DNA from: JAAYED01 sp040772225
GTDB lineage: Bacteria > Chloroflexota > Anaerolineae > UBA1429
Length of the DNA stretch: 64,000 nt
Reading direction: 5' to 3'
Assembly: GCA_040772225.1 (NCBI GenBank)
Contig: JAXGYO010000002.1
Span: 1,984,001-2,048,000 of the forward strand
The notes beneath the pieces were generated by a model, which was given only the letters and a program-made list of their open reading frames with translations, did no database searches and was not told the DNA's origin. The position numbers and the translations under genes are program-made. Of the stretch, positions 9,110-18,271 are shown piece after piece; positions within the stretch are counted from its first letter, which is position 1, and each line of letters starts with the position of its first letter.

Positions 9110-9137
9110 GCACCCGTGGCTCGTGGCAGGATAGAAT
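9108..9137 (+). promoter_or_regulatory. Candidate promoter for murE
   Basis: TTGCAC (9108-9113), 18-nt spacer, TAGAAT (9132-9137), about 37 nt before the murE ATG. It begins in the T tract of the preceding terminator. Confidence 0.45.
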
Positions 9138-9174
9138 CGAACCGAGAACACTGCAGTGGCAAAGTGAGGTCCCC

Positions 9175-10710
9175 ATGGTTGCACTGGATCCTTTGATCGA
9201 CGCTCTGCCCGCCGCCACCCGGCTGGGCTGGCCTGCGGCGGGCCGTTCGCTCGAGATCGCCACCGTCCGCGAGGACTCGCGTGAGATTGCCCCCGGGGAC
9301 CTGTTTGTGGCGATCCCGGGCGTGAGCGTCGACGGGCATCGCTTTGTGCCCGCAGCGCTGCGGGCCGGGGCGGTCGCCTGCGTGGTGGAGCGGGATCTTC
9401 CCGAGCTGGACGGCATGCCGAGGGTGATTGTTCCCGATGCCCGCGAGGCGTTGGCCTATCTGCATGCCGGGTTACGTGGGTATCCCGGGCGCCAGCTCAA
9501 GGTCATTGGCATCACGGGCACGGACGGCAAGACCACCACGACGCGTCTGGTGGCGGGCATCCTGGCAGCGGCCGGGCACGCGGTGGGCTCGATCGACTCG
9601 GTGGCCGCCACGATCGGCGGGGCAGAGTCGCCCACGGGGTTTCACACCACCACGCCCGACGCGCCCGAGGTGCAGGCCTATCTGGCCGAGATGGTCGCGG
9701 CTGGCATGGAATACGCTGTTGTGGAGACCACCTCCCATGGCCTGGCGCAGCACCGCGTGGCGGCGGTAGAGTACGATGTGGCGGCCGTGACCAACATCAC
9801 CCACGAGCACCTGGACTATCACGGTAGCCTGGAGGCGTACCAGCAGGCCAAGGCGCGTCTGTTCCGGAGCCTGGCCACGTCCTATCGCAAGCCGGGCGTG
9901 GACAAGGTCGCTGTGCTGAACCGGGATGACTCATCCTATAGCGTGCTCAAGGACATCCCTGCGGACCGGCAGTATTCGTATGGGCTTGGCGGCGACGCTG
10001 ATTTCCGCGCCAGCGAGGTGAGCGTCAGCCCTTCGGGCCTGCACCTGACGATCACAACCCCTGAGAGTGTGCTGCATGTCTCCTCGCCTCTGGTAGGGCG
10101 CTACAACGTGCATAACATTTTGGCGGCGGTGGCCGTGGCCTGGTCGCAGGGCATCGCCTCCGAGGCCATCGTCGAGGGAATCGCGCAGGTGTGCGGCGTG
10201 CAGGGACGCATGGAGCGCATCGATGCCGGCCAGCCCTTTACGGCCATCGTGGACTTTGCCCACACGCCCAACGCCATGGACAAGGCGCTGAGTACGGCGC
10301 GGGAGCTCACCGAAGGACAGGTGATCGTGGTCTTTGGTTCGGCGGGGCTGCGCGACGTGGCCAAGCGCGCCTGGATGGGCGAGATCGCCGGCCGCCTGGC
10401 GGATCGCGTGATCATCACCGCCGAGGACCCGCGCACCGAGTCGCTGGACGACATCATGGCTGAGGTCGCGCGGGGCTGCGAACAGGCCGGACGCTCGGAG
10501 GGCGAGGGCTACTGGCGAATCGGAGACCGCGGTGAGGCGATCTTCACCGCGCTGAGCATGGCGCAAACGGGCGATCTGGTCATCGCCTGCGGCAAGGGAC
10601 ACGAGCGCTCCATGTGCTTCGGTGAGGTCGAGTACCCCTGGAGCGATCAGGATGCCATGCTGGAGGGCCTGGCGCGCCTTGGATACGCACAGGGTGCCGG
10701 CGCGAGCTAG
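9175..10710 (+). CDS. murE: UDP-N-acetylmuramoyl-tripeptide synthetase (Mur ligase)
   Basis: A 511-residue Mur ligase with the ATP-binding loop GTDGKTTTTRL (about 115-125), the central-domain segment NITHEHLDYHGSLEAYQQAKARLF, and C-terminal VDFAHTPNAMDKAL. It adds the third amino acid to UDP-MurNAc-L-Ala-D-Glu in peptidoglycan synthesis. Where meso-diaminopimelate enzymes carry DNPR, this one has EDPR (TAEDPRTE), so another diamino acid such as ornithine is possible; that is inference. It stands alone rather than in a dcw cluster. Its stop overlaps the stop of the convergent lipoprotein gene by 3 nt. Confidence 0.93.
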   Translation: MVALDPLIDALPAATRLGWPAAGRSLEIATVREDSREIAPGDLFVAIPGVSVDGHRFVPAALRAGAVACVVERDLPELDGMPRVIVPDAREALAYLHAGLRGYPGRQLKVIGITGTDGKTTTTRLVAGILAAAGHAVGSIDSVAATIGGAESPTGFHTTTPDAPEVQAYLAEMVAAGMEYAVVETTSHGLAQHRVAAVEYDVAAVTNITHEHLDYHGSLEAYQQAKARLFRSLATSYRKPGVDKVAVLNRDDSSYSVLKDIPADRQYSYGLGGDADFRASEVSVSPSGLHLTITTPESVLHVSSPLVGRYNVHNILAAVAVAWSQGIASEAIVEGIAQVCGVQGRMERIDAGQPFTAIVDFAHTPNAMDKALSTARELTEGQVIVVFGSAGLRDVAKRAWMGEIAGRLADRVIITAEDPRTESLDDIMAEVARGCEQAGRSEGEGYWRIGDRGEAIFTALSMAQTGDLVIACGKGHERSMCFGEVEYPWSDQDAMLEGLARLGYAQGAGAS

Positions 10711-11342
10711 CGAAAGGTTCCCGTCACAACGAGCTTGCCATCAAACAGCTCGACGTCTGTGATGGCCTCGATGCCCGTAATCGGGATGGGGATACCGTCG
10801 CCGGTGTTGTACGAGTCAAGCACCGACTGAATCAACGCACTGGCGATCAGGCGGGCGAATCCGGTAAAAGAGCTGCCCAGGCTGAAATCGACGATCTCGA
10901 GGTACAATTGACCGCCGACGACCCGCGGCACAGCGATGAAGGTTATCTTGCCGCTCAGGCCTGAATCGGCGTGAGAGGCGTCCACGGTGGCAATCACATG
11001 CTCTGGTGTGATGGTTGTGGTGACATCGCTAATGTCCATCCCCTGTGCAGAGAGCCCCTGCTCCTCCACCATCGCACTGATATCGTCCTCGGTGAGTTCG
11101 AGCTGGAACCGTGGGTCGCGAGTCGCGGCTGCCGGGGCGGCGGTGCGTGTGGGTGCCAGGGTGGGCTGCAGTGTCCGTGTAGGATAGAGCGTCGGACGGT
11201 TGGGCGTGGGCAACTCCACTTTGATCAGTGCTTCGCTGTCGCCCGGCGACACCACACGGCTGACCAGGTCGGTCAGGAAACATCCCGAACTGGCCAACAG
11301 CATCGCACCGAGCAGGATTACCGGCCAGAGTAGCCGCTTCAT
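10707..11342 (-). CDS. Putative lipoprotein of unknown function
   Basis: A 211-residue protein starting MKRLLWPVILL with a lipobox-type end (ASSGC), then a Pro/Thr-rich linker (about 45-72) and a compact C-terminal domain of about 130 residues lacking a motif I recognise. It is probably an exported, lipid-anchored protein. Upstream in-frame codons give a longer frame, but the signal peptide fixes the ATG at 11342. It follows the alanine dehydrogenase gene by 22 nt, likely in one transcript. Confidence 0.72.
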   Translation of the reverse strand: MKRLLWPVILLGAMLLASSGCFLTDLVSRVVSPGDSEALIKVELPTPNRPTLYPTRTLQPTLAPTRTAAPAAATRDPRFQLELTEDDISAMVEEQGLSAQGMDISDVTTTITPEHVIATVDASHADSGLSGKITFIAVPRVVGGQLYLEIVDFSLGSSFTGFARLIASALIQSVLDSYNTGDGIPIPITGIEAITDVELFDGKLVVTGTFR

Positions 11343-11364
11343 GAGTTTCCTTTCGCGTGCAGAG

Positions 11365-12480
11365 TCATGCGGCGAGGATACGGTCCAGCGGTGCGGGCGT
11401 GCGGCCAAAGGCCCGGGCGACCGCGGCGTGCACCAGTTCGCCCCTGAGGGTGTTGACGCCGCGTGCCAGAGCAGGGTCGCTCTTTAGCGCCTCGGCAAGC
11501 CCTCTACGGGCCAGAGTTTGTACGTAAGGAAGCGTCGCGTTACAGAGTGCCAGCGTCGACGTGCGCGGCACCGCCGCGGGCACGTTCGGCACGCCATAGT
11601 GGACGACGTCATGTTCGACATAGGTCGGGTGCGTGTGTGAGGTGGGACGGATCGTCTCGATGCAGCCGCCCTGGTCTACGGCGATATCCAGCACCACCGA
11701 GCCTGGCGCCATGGAGGCGATCATCTCCTCACTGACCAGGATGGGGGCGCGGGCACCAGGAATCAGGACCGCGCCGATGAGCACCTCCGCTCGCCTTACC
11801 GCTTCGTAGATATTGCGCCGGTTGGAGGCCAGTGTCGTGAAACGTTCGTGCAAGATCTCTTCCAGATAGCGCAGACGGTCGAGATTCAGGTCGATGATGG
11901 TAACGATCGCGCCCATCCCCAGGGCCACCCGGGCGGCGTTGGCGCCGACCGTGCCGCCGCCAATGATGACCACACTGCCCGGACGCACCCCTGGCACGCC
12001 GCCCAGCAGCACACCGCGGCCGCCCTGCTGCTTTTCCAGATAGTGCGCACCGATCTGCACCACCATCTTGCCGGCGATCTCGCTCATGGGGTGCAGCAGC
12101 GGGAGGCTGCCGTCGTCGCGCTGCACTGTCTCATAGCCGATGGCGTCGATGCGACGTGCCAGCAGTTCGTCGGTCAGGCTTTCGCTGGCAGCCAAATGCA
12201 GATAGGTGAAGAGGGTTTGCCCGGGCTGCATGAGTTTGTATTCTTCAGGGCGCGGCTCTTTGACCTTGACCACCATCTCGGCGTTCCAGGCCTCGGCCGC
12301 GGTATCAACGAGGCGGGCACCCAGGGTCTCGTACTCGGAATCGCCAAAGCCGCTCTCCAGGCCGGCGCCGCGCTGCACAGTCACCTGATGGCCAGCGTGC
12401 ACCAGCGCATCCACTCCGGCGGGAGTCAGGCCAACCCGTGACTCTTGATCCAGGACCTCGGTCGGTACACCTATCTCCAC
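11365..12480 (-). CDS. ald: Alanine dehydrogenase
   Basis: A 371-residue NAD-dependent enzyme interconverting alanine and pyruvate plus ammonia. Signatures: IGVPTEVLDQESRVGLTP at the N-terminus, KVKEPRPEEY, the Rossmann loop GGGTVGANAARVALGMGA, and DQGGCIETIRPTSHTHPTY. The start is the GTG at 12480, with AAGGAG 8 nt upstream and the family's normal length; the 43 residues further upstream are unrelated sequence. It lies between the sugar nucleotidyltransferase and lipoprotein genes, all on the same strand. Confidence 0.93.
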   Translation of the reverse strand: MEIGVPTEVLDQESRVGLTPAGVDALVHAGHQVTVQRGAGLESGFGDSEYETLGARLVDTAAEAWNAEMVVKVKEPRPEEYKLMQPGQTLFTYLHLAASESLTDELLARRIDAIGYETVQRDDGSLPLLHPMSEIAGKMVVQIGAHYLEKQQGGRGVLLGGVPGVRPGSVVIIGGGTVGANAARVALGMGAIVTIIDLNLDRLRYLEEILHERFTTLASNRRNIYEAVRRAEVLIGAVLIPGARAPILVSEEMIASMAPGSVVLDIAVDQGGCIETIRPTSHTHPTYVEHDVVHYGVPNVPAAVPRTSTLALCNATLPYVQTLARRGLAEALKSDPALARGVNTLRGELVHAAVARAFGRTPAPLDRILAA

Positions 12481-12493
12481 GCGCTGCTCCTTG

Positions 12494-13483
12494 TCAGTCC
12501 TCGTCCGGCTCGCCCACCATCGAGTTGTCGCCGATATTGACCTGCTCGCGGCGTCCGCGCAGCACCGCGCGCCGGCCGATGATCGAGTTCTCAAGCAAAC
12601 TGTTCTCAATCACTGCGCCGCTCTCTACGATCGAATCGCGCAGGATGGAAGAAACGATGCGGGCATTCTCATCCACACTGACATAGGGCCCGATGATCGC
12701 ATTCTCCAGCTGAGCACTGGGGGCCACATACACCGGCGGGATAATGACACAATTGGTGCCCTGCACCTGAGCGGAGGCGTGGCCGTGGGACAGCAGGGTG
12801 CGGTTGGTCTTGAGTATCGTCTCGGGTTGGCCGCAGTCCTCCCACAGTGAAACCGGCTCTGAGATAAAGTGGGCACCACGGTCCAGCATGACATTCACCG
12901 CATCCGCGAGGTAGAACTCTCCCTTGGTGCGGATGTTGTTCTCGAGCATGTGGGCGATCGATGACGTCAGCGCCTGTCCGTCGCGGAACCAGAACACCCC
13001 CACGGTGGTCTTGCGGTTGTCCATGGTCTCGGGCTTTTCCACGTAGCGGATCACGCGCCCGTTCTCTTCCACCACCACGCCAAAGTCGCGCGGATCCTCG
13101 ACCTCCTGGATGTAGATCACACCATCGGCGTCCACCGTCTCGAGCATGGCCAGATTGGCCTCAAAGATGGTGTCCACAAAGATCACCAGGCAGGGCCCGG
13201 AGAGATAGTCCTTGGCCAGATAGATCGCGTGCGCCTGTCCCTCCAGTTTTTCCTGGACCACATAGCGCGCGTTGAACGCATACCGGCGTTTCACCCAGTC
13301 CTGGATCTGCTCGCCCAGCCAGCCGGTGATAAAGATCACCTCGTCCACGTTCAGGTCTGCCAGCTTGTCCAGAGTATGGCCCAGCACCGTGTTACCGGCC
13401 ACGTGCAGCAGAGGCTTGGGCTTGCTCCAGGTGTGCGGGCGCATGCGACTACCGAAACCGGCGACGGGCAAAACGACTTGCAT
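12494..13483 (-). CDS. Sugar-1-phosphate nucleotidyltransferase with left-handed beta-helix tail
   Basis: A 329-residue NDP-sugar pyrophosphorylase. The N-terminal catalytic motif GFGSRMRPHTWSKPKPL (about 9-25) binds the nucleotide; FVDTIFEAN contains the metal-binding Asp region. The C-terminal 80 residues show hexapeptide-type repeats (NAIIGPYVSVDENARIV, ENSIIGRRAVL). It resembles RfbA/RmlA-long or GlmU-N type enzymes; the sugar is not certain. AGAGGT precedes the ATG. It is 13 nt upstream of ald. Confidence 0.85.
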   Translation of the reverse strand: MQVVLPVAGFGSRMRPHTWSKPKPLLHVAGNTVLGHTLDKLADLNVDEVIFITGWLGEQIQDWVKRRYAFNARYVVQEKLEGQAHAIYLAKDYLSGPCLVIFVDTIFEANLAMLETVDADGVIYIQEVEDPRDFGVVVEENGRVIRYVEKPETMDNRKTTVGVFWFRDGQALTSSIAHMLENNIRTKGEFYLADAVNVMLDRGAHFISEPVSLWEDCGQPETILKTNRTLLSHGHASAQVQGTNCVIIPPVYVAPSAQLENAIIGPYVSVDENARIVSSILRDSIVESGAVIENSLLENSIIGRRAVLRGRREQVNIGDNSMVGEPDED

Positions 13484-13554
13484 GGGCTAGACCTCTCTAT
13501 AAGGGACCGGACGGCGCCGGCCACAGGATACGCGGATGCGCCAGGTACTCGTTG

Positions 13555-15012
13555 TTACAGGGACGGCCGTGCCAGATGCCACTCTGTCGCACGCTCATAG
13601 GCGCGCGCCACGCGCAGCACTGTGGCTTCGTCAAAGGCATTCCCCTGCACCTGCATGCCGATGGGCAGGCCGCTGGCGAATCCGCAGGGGATGGAAATGC
13701 CACACACACCGGCCAGGTTCAGTGAAAGCGTGAAAATGTCCGAAAGGTACATTTGCAGGGGATCATCTATCTTTTCGCCGATCCCAAAGGCGGTGGTGGG
13801 CGTGGTGGGCGTGATGAGGGCATCACACTGCTCCAGGGCCCGGTCATAGTCCTGCTTGATGAGCGTGCGCACCTTTTGCGCTTTGAGATAGTAGGCGTCG
13901 TAATAGCCGGCCGAGAGGGCATAGGTGCCCAGCATGATGCGTCGCTTGACCTCGGCGCCAAAACCCTCGGCACGTGTGGCGCGGTATCCGTCCCACAGAT
14001 TGGTCGCGTCAGTATCGCTGTAGCCGTAGCGGATCCCGTCAAAGCGCGCCAGGTTGGCGGAGGCCTCCGCAGGGGCCAGCAGGTAGTAAACCGACAGGCA
14101 GTAATCGGTATGGGGCATCGAGACCTCGACGATCTCTGCGCCAAGGCGCTCAAAGACGGTAAGTGCCTGTCGTATCGCCTGCTCCACCTCGGGCTGCATA
14201 CCGTCCACGAAATACTCGCGCGGCACGCCCAGGCGCATCCCCTTGACGCCCGCCTCAAGCGATGTCAGACAGTCCGGCACCGGCATGTCGACGGAGGTGG
14301 CATCGCGCGCGTCGTGACCCGCGATGGTTTGGAACAGAATGGCGCAGTCGGTGACATCTTTGCAAATGGGGCCGATCTGGTCGAGGGAGGAAGCAAAGGC
14401 TACCAGGCCGTAGCGCGACACCCGGCCATAGGTCGGCTTGAGCCCGGCCACGCCGCACAGCCCGGCAGGCTGGCGAATGCTGCCTCCCGTGTCGCTGCCC
14501 AGGGCACCGATGCACTCATCGGCGGCGATCGCGGCCGCGCTGCCCCCGCTGGAGCCGCCAGGCACGCGGCTCAGGTCCCAGGGGTTATGGCTGGTAAAGT
14601 ATCGCGAGTTCTCCGTGGTAGAACCCATGGCAAACTCGTCGGTGTTGGTTTTGCCCAGGATCACGGCGCCTGCTGCCCGCAGCTTTTCGAGCACCATGGC
14701 ATCATAGGGAGGCATGAACCCCTGCAGGATCTTGGACCCACAGGTGGTGGGCATGCCCCGGGTGACGATGACGTCCTTGACGGCGAGCGGAACGCCCAAA
14801 AGCGGATGGTCCTCGCCGGCTGCGCGTCGCCTGTCAGCCTCGGCGGCATCCGCCAGCGCGGATTCTCTGTCTACGTGCAGGTAGGCCTTGACCCGGTCAT
14901 CCACGGCGTCAATGCGGTCGAGTACCGCCGTGGTGAGGTCGCGAGAGGATAGCTCGCCCGCAGCGAGCAGGTCCTGGGCCTCATGAATCGTTAGCGCATA
15001 GAGTTCCAACAA
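13555..15012 (-). CDS. gatA: Asp-tRNA(Asn)/Glu-tRNA(Gln) amidotransferase subunit A
   Basis: A 485-residue amidase-signature enzyme releasing ammonia from glutamine for tRNA-dependent Gln/Asn formation. The catalytic Lys is in VPLAVKDVI (about 77), with the Ser-rich motif PGGSSGGSAAAIAA and GSDTGGSIRQPAG carrying the cis-Ser and nucleophile Ser. The start is a TTG at 15012 preceded by GGAGGATTTTG. It is 36 nt downstream of gatC; gatB is not in the window. Confidence 0.96.
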   Translation of the reverse strand: MLELYALTIHEAQDLLAAGELSSRDLTTAVLDRIDAVDDRVKAYLHVDRESALADAAEADRRRAAGEDHPLLGVPLAVKDVIVTRGMPTTCGSKILQGFMPPYDAMVLEKLRAAGAVILGKTNTDEFAMGSTTENSRYFTSHNPWDLSRVPGGSSGGSAAAIAADECIGALGSDTGGSIRQPAGLCGVAGLKPTYGRVSRYGLVAFASSLDQIGPICKDVTDCAILFQTIAGHDARDATSVDMPVPDCLTSLEAGVKGMRLGVPREYFVDGMQPEVEQAIRQALTVFERLGAEIVEVSMPHTDYCLSVYYLLAPAEASANLARFDGIRYGYSDTDATNLWDGYRATRAEGFGAEVKRRIMLGTYALSAGYYDAYYLKAQKVRTLIKQDYDRALEQCDALITPTTPTTAFGIGEKIDDPLQMYLSDIFTLSLNLAGVCGISIPCGFASGLPIGMQVQGNAFDEATVLRVARAYERATEWHLARPSL

Positions 15013-15048
15013 AATCCTCCCCGAGAGGGTAGGCCGGTGTGGCGGAGA

Positions 15049-15336
15049 CTATTCCAGGATGGCCCTGACCTGAAAGTAATCGTCCTGCCGCGCGGGGGCG
15101 TTGGCCAGAGCCTCTTCCGGCGTGAGGCAGGGCTGGGGCTCGTCCTCGCGCATCACATTGCGCAACGAGAGCACCTGTGCAGTGGGCGGAATGGCATCGG
15201 TATCCAGGTCGTTCAACTGCTGGGCATAATCCAGGATAGCTGAGAGTTGTTCGACAAAGAGGTCCGTCTCCTCATCGGTCAGCTTGAGCCGGGCGAGTTC
15301 AGCGATATGCAGTACCTGTTCTCGGCTTAGGGCCAT
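15049..15336 (-). CDS. gatC: Asp-tRNA(Asn)/Glu-tRNA(Gln) amidotransferase subunit C
   Basis: A 95-residue subunit that stabilises GatA within GatCAB. Typical features: LSREQVLHIAELARLKLTDEE at the N-terminus, the central helix LSAILDYAQQLNDLDTD, and LRNVMREDEPQPCLTPEEALANAPARQDDYF at the C-terminus. It is first in the gatCA transcript, with a clear promoter 40-65 nt upstream. Confidence 0.95.
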   Translation of the reverse strand: MALSREQVLHIAELARLKLTDEETDLFVEQLSAILDYAQQLNDLDTDAIPPTAQVLSLRNVMREDEPQPCLTPEEALANAPARQDDYFQVRAILE

Positions 15337-15374
15337 GGATGTTCCTCTCGGCAGTTTTGCATCGATCGTAAACG

Positions 15375-15402
15375 ATTATAACATCGCCAGAGATGCTCGC
15401 AA
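15375..15402 (-). promoter_or_regulatory. Promoter for gatCA
   Basis: On the minus strand: TTGCGA (15402-15397), 16-nt spacer ending TG-T, then TATAAT (15380-15375), i.e. an extended -10 promoter about 40 nt before gatC. Confidence 0.6.
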
Positions 15403-15470
15403 AAACAGTCAGCGGCGGACCGCCCGCCCGGGCTCTATTGCGAGCTGTCTCCATTATGGTGCGCCGGGCG

Positions 15471-16577
15471 TTACCTGATCAGTGCGAGGGGATCAGGCGG
15501 CGCACTGCCCAGCACTTCTAGATTCTCCAGGGGCACAAAGACCATCCGCCGGTCGGTGAGCCGCACCCACGCACCTCGGATGCTCTCGCCTGCCGGTGAA
15601 AAGTGCGGGTCTTGCGGCAGAGAGACGATTTCGCCCACCGCCCCCATGTGCGCAAAGCCGGTCAGCCGGACCAGGGAACCGACGCCCGGCGTCTGCACAG
15701 TCGCCAGGGAGGCGCTCTGCGAGCCGACAGGCCCCGGGATGATCAACTCGGGCCCGCTGGCCGTGAGGCGACTGTCCCCTGCCATCATGACGCGGCTGCC
15801 ATGGTACTGCTGCAGCAGGGCGAACGCCGGGGCGGTCATGGGGATGCGCCCCATGCCCTCGGTAATCACAACCGGGAATGGGGCGTCGCGGCAGGCTTGC
15901 CTCAAGTCAGGGTGTAGCGAGCCCGCGATGATCCCTGCCACGCCGTATTGGGCGGCGCGGCGCAGCGCCACTGCGCTTTGCAGCACGCCCGCGACGAGCA
16001 CCATGCCATAGTGATGCTCGGTGACCCGATGCCATGCCAGAGTGGCGCCCGCATCGGCGACCCCGAGGCTGAGCACACCGGCTGCCTCGCGCCCGGCGCC
16101 CCAGATGCCATGCAGCACATGTCCCGAACTCTGCATGAGCACTCCGCGCTCCGGATACACCTCACTGACCTCGCCGGGGATATAGGCCCGCAGTTGCTCA
16201 TAGTCAGCGGCAACGCGCAGAAAGAGGCTCCCTTCCTGCTCTCCGATCACGACCCCCCGCTCGCCTGCTCTCACCCGAAGCAACGCACACAAGGGGCGGC
16301 GCCGCGCAGCGACCACCGCGCCTGGTTCGATCTGCTGGCCGGGATGGACGAGCAGGTGCCGCGGAACGTCCCCCACCGGCACTTGCAGGGCACGGGCCAG
16401 GTCAAGGGTGAGGATCTGTTCCTCACTGGCGCAGCGCGCGACGAGATCGTTGGGCTCAAGTTGGTCCCCGGGCTCTACGAGCACCTCACCGGGGCATGGC
16501 AACTGGCGCAGGCGTAGTATGGACACGCTCGTCTCTAGCACGGGACGCCCGCGGGTCAACGCAGGGTGCGTGACCAT
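15471..16577 (-). CDS. Unknown protein with tandem barrel-sandwich-like hairpins, partner of the GlmL-like protein
   Basis: A 368-residue protein not assigned to a known family. The N-terminal 90 residues contain two similar hairpins (LVEPGDQLEPNDLVA and LVHPGQQIEPGAVVA) like the barrel-sandwich domains of RnfC or lipoyl proteins. The middle is an alpha/beta region (LSLGVADAGATLAW, VAGIIAGSLHPDL, FPVVITEGMGRIPM), and the end has small beta-rich segments. No signal peptide or membrane segment. GAGGAG lies 9 nt before the ATG, and the gene overlaps the 3' end of the GlmL-like gene by 22 nt. The overlap suggests a functional pair; the function is unknown. Confidence 0.75.
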   Translation of the reverse strand: MVTHPALTRGRPVLETSVSILRLRQLPCPGEVLVEPGDQLEPNDLVARCASEEQILTLDLARALQVPVGDVPRHLLVHPGQQIEPGAVVAARRRPLCALLRVRAGERGVVIGEQEGSLFLRVAADYEQLRAYIPGEVSEVYPERGVLMQSSGHVLHGIWGAGREAAGVLSLGVADAGATLAWHRVTEHHYGMVLVAGVLQSAVALRRAAQYGVAGIIAGSLHPDLRQACRDAPFPVVITEGMGRIPMTAPAFALLQQYHGSRVMMAGDSRLTASGPELIIPGPVGSQSASLATVQTPGVGSLVRLTGFAHMGAVGEIVSLPQDPHFSPAGESIRGAWVRLTDRRMVFVPLENLEVLGSAPPDPLALIR

Positions 16578-18271
16578 GTCTCAAGCTCCTCGTAGCGTTC
16601 CGTGTCGCTATCGGCCAGGCGCACGGGGCGTCCGCGCGCATCGATGATCAGCGCGGGTGCCTCTTTCGGTAAGGCGACGCGTAGGGGGGGCTGCAGGGTG
16701 CTCTCATGGCGGGACCGCCCTGCGCCCACCGGCTCCATGCGAAGTATCGCTGGACCCTGTCCCAGCGGGAAACGCGCCAGCGTACCCCAGCAGACCTCGC
16801 CCTCCTGAACACCGGTAGCATCCTGGATGCGGTAGTGGCAAGCGGGTCTCCCCGCAATGCCCCTGCCGTCGATGCTGCAGACTGCGCCCACTCTATGCAG
16901 CGCATCGTGCTCGAGCACCTGCAGCGCCGCCAGCGGCTCCCGCTGTGCCAGGGCACCCAGTGCCGGCCAGATGGAGGCCCTGTCCAATATGATGCCTGTG
17001 ACTCCCCGCGGCTGGATCGCATCCAGCAGGGCGAGCAGTGTCTGGCCGTCACTGCCCGAGCGGCAGAGCGCGCCTCCGCGGGCAGCAATCAGGTCTGCGT
17101 GCCCCGGATCGCTATCTGTGGCCGCAGCGAGCGCTGTCAGCGGGAACTGCAGTGCCTCTCGCGCGGCGGCCAGGAGCACGAGTCCTTCCTCAGGTCTCTC
17201 CAGCACGGTATGTGGCCGCAGCCCGCGGTTGCGCAACAGGGCAGATGCCGCTGCCTCGAGGGCCGGAGAGGGCAGCCAGCGACGGATGCGCGCCAGGCCG
17301 TCGCCATTGAGCAGGTGATCGAGATCATTGATCATGCCCGGCCCCGAGGCCAGCACCGGCGTATCCTGAATGCCGCAGGACAGGGCCACGGTACGGCTCG
17401 CGCCGGCGTCCAGGCCCAGTACGCGGCTTCCGTAGCGCCCTTGCTGGCTCAGAAACTGCAGTACGATGCTCAGCCCCGCAGTGCTGCTCATGACGGGGGT
17501 GCCTGCCCACTCGGAAAGTGCAGCGTAACCGGGCAGCAGCGGCAGGTGCCGCTCGTTCTGAATCCGTTCCAACTCTCGCTGCAGCTCCTGCGGGTGGCTT
17601 TCCCCCAGGCGCGGGTGGATATTCTCGACCACACGGTAGTCAAAGTCCGGGCCGAGGGCATCTGCCACAGGGCGGCGCGCCTCCAGGTTGCCCGCAAAGA
17701 CGACGACGGGGCGTGCCTCTCGCGCAAGGCCTGCGTATAAGGTGGCCAGCACCGCGGCTGCCCCTGTGAACGGGCGCGTAGGGCCTGTGTCCACGCCGCC
17801 GACCATGACGATGACATCGGGCGGTGTGGTCCGCAGGTCTGCCAGGGCGCGGTGCCGCAGGGGACGATCCAGAGTGAGCTGGATCTCATCGATGATCTCC
17901 GTCCCGGCGAGCCCGCAGGCAGCGCGCCCCGGCCCCAGGCTGAGATCCTCGGTCAGTCCGATCAGGGCACAGGCGAGCGGTTTTGCCGCGCTGGTGGTAA
18001 CGGCCAGCATGTCGGCGCCCTGGATCCCCTGTCGTGGCAGGATCGGGGTATCCTCCCCATCCAGGAGGGGACGCCGCACAATTTGCTGCAGCCTTGCCAG
18101 CGCACCGCCCAGGCTGGCTTGCAGATCGACGCGCTCATTGGCCTGTGTGGGAGCGTCGACGCGCGCCGCCAGCCGGTAGACGCCCGCGACGCGCTCGATG
18201 AGTGCCGCATGGGTCCACACCGTGCCGATATCGGCGACCAGGATCGTCTGAGGCACCGGCCTGTCTCTCAT
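16556..18271 (-). CDS. MutL/GlmL-like ASKHA-fold protein
   Basis: A 571-residue protein resembling the GlmL/MutL family linked to glutamate mutase. An ASKHA phosphate-binding start (ILVADIGTVWTHAALIE, about 10-26), VVTTSAAKPL-like second segment (AVTTSAAKP), IVMVGGVDTG (about 155) and GLDAGASRTVAL are visible. The family is thought to act as an ATP-using reactivator or regulator of B12 mutases, but no mutase is adjacent here; the B12 protein at 37.9 kb is 20 kb away. It overlaps its upstream neighbour by 4 nt and its downstream one by 22 nt. Confidence 0.8.
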   Translation of the reverse strand: MRDRPVPQTILVADIGTVWTHAALIERVAGVYRLAARVDAPTQANERVDLQASLGGALARLQQIVRRPLLDGEDTPILPRQGIQGADMLAVTTSAAKPLACALIGLTEDLSLGPGRAACGLAGTEIIDEIQLTLDRPLRHRALADLRTTPPDVIVMVGGVDTGPTRPFTGAAAVLATLYAGLAREARPVVVFAGNLEARRPVADALGPDFDYRVVENIHPRLGESHPQELQRELERIQNERHLPLLPGYAALSEWAGTPVMSSTAGLSIVLQFLSQQGRYGSRVLGLDAGASRTVALSCGIQDTPVLASGPGMINDLDHLLNGDGLARIRRWLPSPALEAAASALLRNRGLRPHTVLERPEEGLVLLAAAREALQFPLTALAAATDSDPGHADLIAARGGALCRSGSDGQTLLALLDAIQPRGVTGIILDRASIWPALGALAQREPLAALQVLEHDALHRVGAVCSIDGRGIAGRPACHYRIQDATGVQEGEVCWGTLARFPLGQGPAILRMEPVGAGRSRHESTLQPPLRVALPKEAPALIIDARGRPVRLADSDTERYEELETWSRTLR